Origin: Clostridiales bacterium
GTDB taxonomy: Bacteria; Bacillota; Clostridia; Oscillospirales; CAG-272
DNA: 8,957 nucleotides
Direction of reading: 5' to 3'
Assembly: GCA_003523225.1 (NCBI GenBank)
Contig: DPGK01000035.1
Span: forward strand, 7,995-16,951
Below, piece after piece: positions 5,761 through 8,957 of the stretch; the stretch's first letter is position 1, and every line of letters starts with the position of its first letter. The position numbers and the translations under genes were made by a program. The notes under the pieces are model-generated. The model was not told the origin of the DNA. It did not search any database and worked only from the letters and a program-made list of their open reading frames with translations.

Positions 5761-6821
5761 GCAGCGGGAGAAAACGCGCCTGGCGCAGCAGACATAAAGT
5801 ACAGCTCGGCTCGGTATGGATAGTGGTTCTGCTGACCCTGCTTCTTGCGGCACTGCTTTTCACCGCCGCAGTGATGCTTGGCAATCATCTTCGCAGGCAG
5901 GCGGAGCAGGTCGGCGAAGGCTCATCTCTTGACGAAACCACAACTCCGGATTTTGATTCGCTAACCGTTCCGGAGGTGATCGCCCGCGCTGCAGTCTTCG
6001 GTGAAGCTCCGGAGCCTCTTGGTGAAATTCAGGCAAAGCCCACCGACGCCAAGCCGGCAGAGACGGATACCCCGCTATCGCCCGACGTCACCACGGACTC
6101 ACCGGATACCCTTCCTGCCCCTGCGGATGGAGCCACGGCACAGCCGGATGCCGAAACGTCTGCGAAAAGCGGCACGGAGGGGATCGGAAGAAACTACAAC
6201 TCCTACTGCGTCATCATGCGCGGCGAGGACGGAGCGCTGAATTATCGCTCCGAATTGAGAGACTACCTGCTCGGAGACGGCGGTGACAGCAACACGTCGC
6301 TTCCGAAGCTGAGAGCGGGAATCGAAAGCTTCGGCGACGCATATCTGAGCGGGATCTTTCATGTCGGATATCCCGCAGCAGGGGAAAATATGCGTCAGTC
6401 GGTGCGCTCGTATGAAATATCACTTGCCGTCGAGCTTGCCGATTTCGGATTTGACGATATAGTGATAACAGGGCTTTCCTTTGACGCTGATGCCGCAGAT
6501 TTCTGCGCCGCGGTAAAGGAACGAAGCACCGGAAGCTGCCGTGTGGGAATTGCTCTGGATTATGAATTTCTCACCTCCTCCCAAGCGCGTGAGAGCCTTG
6601 TTCGCCTTGGCGGAGCGTTTGACTTCATTGCCGTAGATCTTTACACTATCGGCACTCCCGCTATGATGAGCAGCGCCGATGCACTGTCCTCGCGCCTGTA
6701 CATCGTGCGCTCTTTGGTAGGTATATATCATATGCGGGCGCTTATTCCCAACGAGCCCGGGCTTGCCGCCGCTGCTATCGAAGCCGGAGCAGTCAATATT
6801 GCCGAAATTATTACCGACTGA
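5757..6821 (+). CDS. Membrane-anchored protein with Pro/Thr/Asp-rich linker and alpha/beta (TIM-barrel-like) outer domain
   Basis: A 354-residue protein I do not recognise. A short basic N-terminus (RKRAWRSRHK) precedes one membrane helix at about 18-41, so the rest should face outward. Residues about 58-140 are a low-complexity linker rich in Pro, Thr, Asp, Ala and Ser, probably crossing the cell wall. Residues about 145-354 alternate strands and helices: DIVITGLSFD (234-243), CRVGIALDYEF (261-271), FDFIAVDLYTIG (288-299), and ALIPNEPG (328-335). Acidic residues at strand ends resemble half of a TIM barrel such as those of glycoside hydrolases or polysaccharide-modifying enzymes, but no catalytic motif is certain; it may be non-catalytic. 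The start overlaps the upstream stop (ATGA) and has only a weak ribosome binding site, so translation is probably coupled to the parvulin-like lipoprotein, a plausible folding partner. No other start is better. Confidence 0.75.
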   Translation: MSSGRKRAWRSRHKVQLGSVWIVVLLTLLLAALLFTAAVMLGNHLRRQAEQVGEGSSLDETTTPDFDSLTVPEVIARAAVFGEAPEPLGEIQAKPTDAKPAETDTPLSPDVTTDSPDTLPAPADGATAQPDAETSAKSGTEGIGRNYNSYCVIMRGEDGALNYRSELRDYLLGDGGDSNTSLPKLRAGIESFGDAYLSGIFHVGYPAAGENMRQSVRSYEISLAVELADFGFDDIVITGLSFDADAADFCAAVKERSTGSCRVGIALDYEFLTSSQARESLVRLGGAFDFIAVDLYTIGTPAMMSSADALSSRLYIVRSLVGIYHMRALIPNEPGLAAAAIEAGAVNIAEIITD

Positions 6822-6863
6822 ACTTGATATACGAGTCGGTGCTGTTTCACGCCCAAAATGCTC

Positions 6864-6889
6864 TCAAAATGGTACCCAACCCATTTTGA
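6864..6889 (+). terminator. Possible weak terminator after the lipoprotein operon
   Basis: Stem TCAAAATGG (6864-6872) / CCATTTTGA (6881-6889) with an eight-base loop, followed by TTTGCTTTGC rather than a clean U tract. An overlapping small stem ATTTGC/GCAAAT lies at 6889-6903. The two may compete; efficiency is doubtful because the stem is AT-rich. Confidence 0.4.
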
Positions 6890-6930
6890 TTTGCTTTGCA
6901 AATACGAACAATTTCAATTAAATTATTTGA

Positions 6931-6951
6931 GCCGCCTTTGGCGGCAGGGAG
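6931..6951 (+). promoter_or_regulatory. GC hairpin directly abutting the acetyltransferase ribosome binding site
   Basis: GCCGCC (6931-6936) / GGCGGC (6940-6945) with loop TTT, followed immediately by the Shine-Dalgarno sequence AGGGAG (6946-6951) and the ATG at 6958. The stem leaves the ribosome binding site free, so it could shield the 5' end of the mRNA or punctuate readthrough rather than block translation. Confidence 0.55.
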
Positions 6952-6957
6952 ATTAAA

Positions 6958-7578
6958 ATGTCAATGAGAGATAAACTACATACAGGTGAGCTTTACCTGC
7001 CGGGAGACAGCGAGATAATGAAGGAGCAGTTGGGGTATCTTGACCGCCTGTATGACTTCAACCAGACCCGCCCGACTGAGCTTGACAAGCGTCAGGCTAT
7101 GCTTAAGGAGATGTTCGCCGAGATCGGAGAGAACTGCTACATCGAGCCTCCGCTGCATACGAACTGGGGCGGACACCACGTACATTTCGGCAGCGATGTA
7201 TATGCCAATTTCAATCTCACCCTTGTGGACGACACTCATATTTATGTGGGCGACGGCACAATGTTCGGTCCGAATGTGACCGTTGCCACCGCCGGACACC
7301 CGATACTTCCGGAGCTGCGCAGAAAGAAATATCAGTATAACGCCGAGGTGCGCATCGGCAAAAACTGCTGGATAGGCGCGGGTACGGTAATAGTCCCCGG
7401 TGTCACCATAGGCGACAATGTGGTTATCGGCGCAGGAAGTGTAGTCACACGCGATATACCGTCCGGAAATGTTGCCTACGGCAATCCGTGCCGTGTGCGC
7501 CGCCCGGTAGGAGAGCGAGACCGCGAGTTCTTTTTCAAGGAAAGAAGGATCCCTGCGGAGCTGTTTAGCGATGACTGA
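6958..7578 (+). CDS. Sugar O-acetyltransferase, maltose/galactoside acetyltransferase type (LacA/Maa family)
   Basis: A 206-residue cytoplasmic acetyltransferase of the left-handed beta-helix (hexapeptide repeat) class, at family length. Residues about 4-58 form the Mac helical N-terminal domain (RDKLHTGELYLPGDSEIMKE); from 60 on come hexapeptide turns: NCYIEPPLHTNWG, VHFGSDVYANFNLTLVDD (75-92), IYVGDGTMFGPNVTV, then VRIGKNCWIGAGTVIVPGVT and IGDNVVIGAGSVVTRDIPSG (151-170), ending in VAYGNPCRV. H114 in TAGHP matches the catalytic His115 of LacA. The family moves acetyl from acetyl-CoA to a sugar 6-hydroxyl, thought to detoxify non-metabolisable sugars; the exact sugar cannot be told. The start has AGGGAG six bases upstream. 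It is probably its own unit, as it lies 136 bases after the previous gene with a possible weak terminator between. It shares a sugar theme with hprK, but no operon link is seen. Confidence 0.93.
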   Translation: MSMRDKLHTGELYLPGDSEIMKEQLGYLDRLYDFNQTRPTELDKRQAMLKEMFAEIGENCYIEPPLHTNWGGHHVHFGSDVYANFNLTLVDDTHIYVGDGTMFGPNVTVATAGHPILPELRRKKYQYNAEVRIGKNCWIGAGTVIVPGVTIGDNVVIGAGSVVTRDIPSGNVAYGNPCRVRRPVGERDREFFFKERRIPAELFSDD

Positions 7579-7599
7579 GACATAGTACGCAGTTTTTAA

Positions 7600-7636
7600 G
7601 TTTTTTTCGCCGAAACGCGATTTTTTTCAAAAAAAC
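7600..7636 (+). terminator. Possible terminator after the acetyltransferase gene
   Basis: A short stem TCGC (7607-7610) / GCGA (7617-7620) is flanked by T7 on both sides (7601-7607 and 7621-7627). An outer pairing GTTTTTTT (7600-7607) / AAAAAAAC (7629-7636) is an alternative. The stem is weak but the T run is good, and nothing better ends this transcript before the tRNA promoter. Confidence 0.4.
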
Positions 7637-7638
7637 TA

Positions 7639-7667
7639 TTGCATTTTTCAAAGAAATGTGGTATTAT
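7639..7667 (+). promoter_or_regulatory. Promoter of the tRNA-Ser gene
   Basis: TTGCAT (7639-7644), 17 bp, then TATTAT (7662-7667), preceded by TGG, giving an extended -10. The start site should fall near 7673, about 57 bases before the mature tRNA. Confidence 0.6.
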
Positions 7668-7671
7668 ATTA

Positions 7672-7721
7672 GGGCTGTCGTTCGTAGCTCGGTTTTATAC
7701 CTCATACGTGTGTTACAGCCC
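7672..7721 (+). other. Structured leader hairpin of the tRNA-Ser precursor
   Basis: GGGCTGT (7672-7678) pairs exactly with ACAGCCC (7715-7721), closing a 36-base loop with possible inner pairs CGTA/TACG (7683-7686/7705-7708) and GGT/ACC (7691-7693/7699-7701). It begins at the predicted transcription start and ends eight bases before the tRNA. It is probably a leader structure removed during maturation; the inner helices are weak and could be chance. Confidence 0.4.
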
Positions 7722-7729
7722 AATATTAT

Positions 7730-7821
7730 GGAGAAGTCGCCTAGTTGGTCGAGGGCGCACGACTGGAAATCGTGTAGGCGTTAAAAGCGCCTCCAGAGTT
7801 CGAATCTCTGCTTCTCCGCCA
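7730..7821 (+). tRNA. tRNA-Ser, anticodon GGA
   Basis: Complete class II cloverleaf. Acceptor stem GGAGAAG (7730-7736) / CTTCTCC (7811-7817); D stem GCC/GGC (7739-7741/7754-7756) with GG in the loop; anticodon stem CACGA/TCGTG (7758-7762/7770-7774) with loop CTGGAAA and anticodon GGA at 7765-7767; long variable arm AGGCG/CGCCT (from about 7776 to 7792), the serine hallmark; T arm CAGAG-TTCGAAT-CTCTG (7794-7810). Discriminator G7818 and an encoded CCA (7819-7821). It reads UCC and UCU codons. It has its own promoter and terminator, so it is a single-gene unit. Confidence 0.97.
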
Positions 7822-7825
7822 AAAC

Positions 7826-7857
7826 AAAAGAGAGGGTCGTTCCTCTCTTTTTATTTT
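7826..7857 (+). terminator. Rho-independent terminator of tRNA-Ser
   Basis: Stem AAAAGAGAGG (7826-7835) / CCTCTCTTTT (7842-7851) with a six-base loop, running into TTATTTTT. It starts five bases after the CCA end of the tRNA. Confidence 0.9.
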
Positions 7858-7870
7858 TGAGTGAAAAGAC

Positions 7871-7900
7871 TTGTGAATGCTGTGTCTTTTATGATATAAT
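7871..7900 (+). promoter_or_regulatory. Sigma-A-type promoter of the downstream membrane protein gene
   Basis: TTGTGA (7871-7876), 18 bp, then a perfect TATAAT (7895-7900) preceded by TGA, an extended -10. The start site near 7907 makes the ATG at 7910 nearly leaderless and favours the ATG at 7934. Confidence 0.7.
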
Positions 7901-7933
7901 AAAGTTATAATGCAGAAAGGAGAAAATGCCCGT

Positions 7934-8896
7934 ATGAACAAGCTCAAATGGTATCAGAAATTATTGATAATAATTCTTATAGTCATCTTTTCTCCATTGA
8001 TAATTCTCGGTTGCATCTTTGCGGGAATTTACTATTTATTTCAGATGCCGAAAAACAAAAAGGAATACAAATGCTCGTCCTACTTCAAAGATTTCAATAA
8101 TCCGTTTTATACAGACATTCTTATTTCTCCCGAATACCGCTTTTATAATTCTGCGATCCACCGCAAATTACCCATAAAATATATAAAGCAAAAATCAAAC
8201 GGCTTTGAATATTTCATTTTCAATGATACCGTTTTTCTTTTTCCCGACTTTGATCAGATAGATTACAACGACGAAAAAGCAGAGTGGCAAGTGGATTTTG
8301 ACGGGACTTGGGGGAATTTTGATGAGTCATACCAAAACCTTCTTAAAAAACTTGACAGTGTCCCCAAACTCCCGGTAAAGCTTCTCGTTGAAAGAGCAGT
8401 GTTCTGCATGGCAGACCTGAAAAATGTCGATATACCGGAATGCATCCGGCTGACGTTGTGCTACGAGGAAGCGTTTGAAAACGACGATCTACCTCTGAAA
8501 ATGGTAATTCCGCAAAACACCAAAGAGCTTTACGAAATGATGCTCGAAACGCCTGATCTCTGCGGCAAATTTGAACTTACCGACAATGACGGAACGATCA
8601 CTTGGTATCTTTATGGCAATATAAAAATCGAGATAGGTGTTGACCCGCGTGATTGCTATATCGGCATTGATAAAATGCTTTCAGGAAAAGTTGAATGCGG
8701 CATTACACACTGGCATCCCACACAAAATGAGATTTACGATGAAGTTTGCAGAATGGGCAGACGCGGTAACGTGTTGATAATACGAACCTCTTGGTTGGGC
8801 GCATATGTTTTATACATGGGAAACAAAGATGACTGTCCCTATTCGCCAAATAAAAAATATCTGTTCAGAAAGCTTTATTATTTAGAGGCAAAATAA
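7934..8896 (+). CDS. Membrane-anchored protein of unknown function with a THWHP motif
   Basis: A 320-residue protein I cannot assign to a named family. One strong membrane helix spans about 10-36 (LLIIILIVIFSPLIILGCIF), so it has a short N-terminal tail and a large soluble part. The rest is mixed alpha/beta, rich in aromatic and acidic residues, with no catalytic motif I know. The C-terminal block, about 255-320 (CGITHWHPTQNEIYDEVCRM, then GNVLIIRTS, LYMG, and a YYLEAK end), looks like a compact conserved domain, and I have a faint memory of similar endings in uncharacterised gut Firmicutes proteins. GGAG at 7919-7922 is 11 bases from the chosen ATG; an in-frame ATG at 7910 lacks a ribosome binding site. 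Codon use is more AT-rich than the centre of the window, and it sits directly after a tRNA gene, which fits an acquired gene. Nothing supports an enzymatic claim. No terminator is visible after it. Confidence 0.75.
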   Translation: MNKLKWYQKLLIIILIVIFSPLIILGCIFAGIYYLFQMPKNKKEYKCSSYFKDFNNPFYTDILISPEYRFYNSAIHRKLPIKYIKQKSNGFEYFIFNDTVFLFPDFDQIDYNDEKAEWQVDFDGTWGNFDESYQNLLKKLDSVPKLPVKLLVERAVFCMADLKNVDIPECIRLTLCYEEAFENDDLPLKMVIPQNTKELYEMMLETPDLCGKFELTDNDGTITWYLYGNIKIEIGVDPRDCYIGIDKMLSGKVECGITHWHPTQNEIYDEVCRMGRRGNVLIIRTSWLGAYVLYMGNKDDCPYSPNKKYLFRKLYYLEAK

Positions 8897-8957
8897 GTGC
8901 TGATAAATAACAGAGAAACAAACGTAAAAATATTGGGGTGTTAAAAAATTCCTTCTG
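8897..8957. other. Right edge, no feature seen
   Basis: Sixty-one AT-rich bases after the last stop codon. There is no hairpin, promoter pair or reading frame that I can support; the transcript probably ends outside the window. Confidence 0.5.

Noticed and set aside
7794..7821. tRNA-Ser 3' end as an attachment site of an integrated element
   Set aside because: No second copy of the 3' tRNA sequence and no integrase gene are visible in the window; the idea needs sequence beyond 8957.
1..8957. CRISPR array, insertion sequence or toxin-antitoxin pair
   Set aside because: No regularly spaced direct repeats, no transposase-like frame with terminal repeats, and the XRE regulator has no small partner gene next to it.

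Overview
The window looks like chromosomal DNA from a spore-forming, low-to-mid GC Gram-positive bacterium of class Clostridia, most probably an Oscillospiraceae/Ruminococcaceae-type gut organism. This rests on a SpoVAF/GerA-family spore germination protein, a Gram-positive-type HPr kinase/phosphorylase, a lipobox lipoprotein with a parvulin-like domain, Firmicutes-style AGGAGG-type ribosome binding sites, sigma-A-type promoters and a hairpin-rich intergenic repeat at the left edge. No taxonomic marker was searched, so family level is an inference.

Layout. 1-141: a cluster of hairpins resembling a dispersed intergenic repeat. 265-1077 (+): XRE-type regulator with a helical-repeat C-terminus, its own promoter and a strong terminator. 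Just beyond it a second terminator faces the other way and closes the leftward block. 1268-4459 (-), in transcription order hprK, spoVAF, rpsU, hinT: HPr kinase/phosphorylase, then a SpoVAF-like germination protein; a near-consensus promoter then restarts transcription for ribosomal protein S21 and a HinT-type histidine-triad protein. 4717-6821 (+), divergent from hprK: a parvulin-like lipoprotein translationally coupled (ATGA overlap) to a membrane-anchored protein with a Pro/Thr/Asp-rich linker and an alpha/beta, TIM-barrel-like outer domain. 6958-7578 (+): LacA/Maa-type sugar O-acetyltransferase. 7730-7821 (+): tRNA-Ser(GGA) with encoded CCA, its own promoter, a structured leader and a terminator. 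7934-8896 (+): an AT-rich, membrane-anchored protein of unknown function. The XRE gene and this last gene look more AT-rich than the centre, which may mean the flanks are accessory.

The most interesting site is the hprK-spoVAF junction. A perfect 18-bp inverted repeat (3435-3452 / 3470-3487) contains the spoVAF ribosome binding site and start codon in one arm and, in the other, the -10 of a sigma-G-like promoter (GAATA-N17-CATAATA). Readthrough mRNA from hprK would fold so that spoVAF translation is locked. mRNA started at the sigma-G-like promoter would begin in the loop, lack the blocking arm and be translatable. This would be a compact RNA lock keeping a forespore gene silent in vegetative cells despite upstream transcription; it is a hypothesis read from sequence. 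No CRISPR array, insertion sequence or phage gene was seen.
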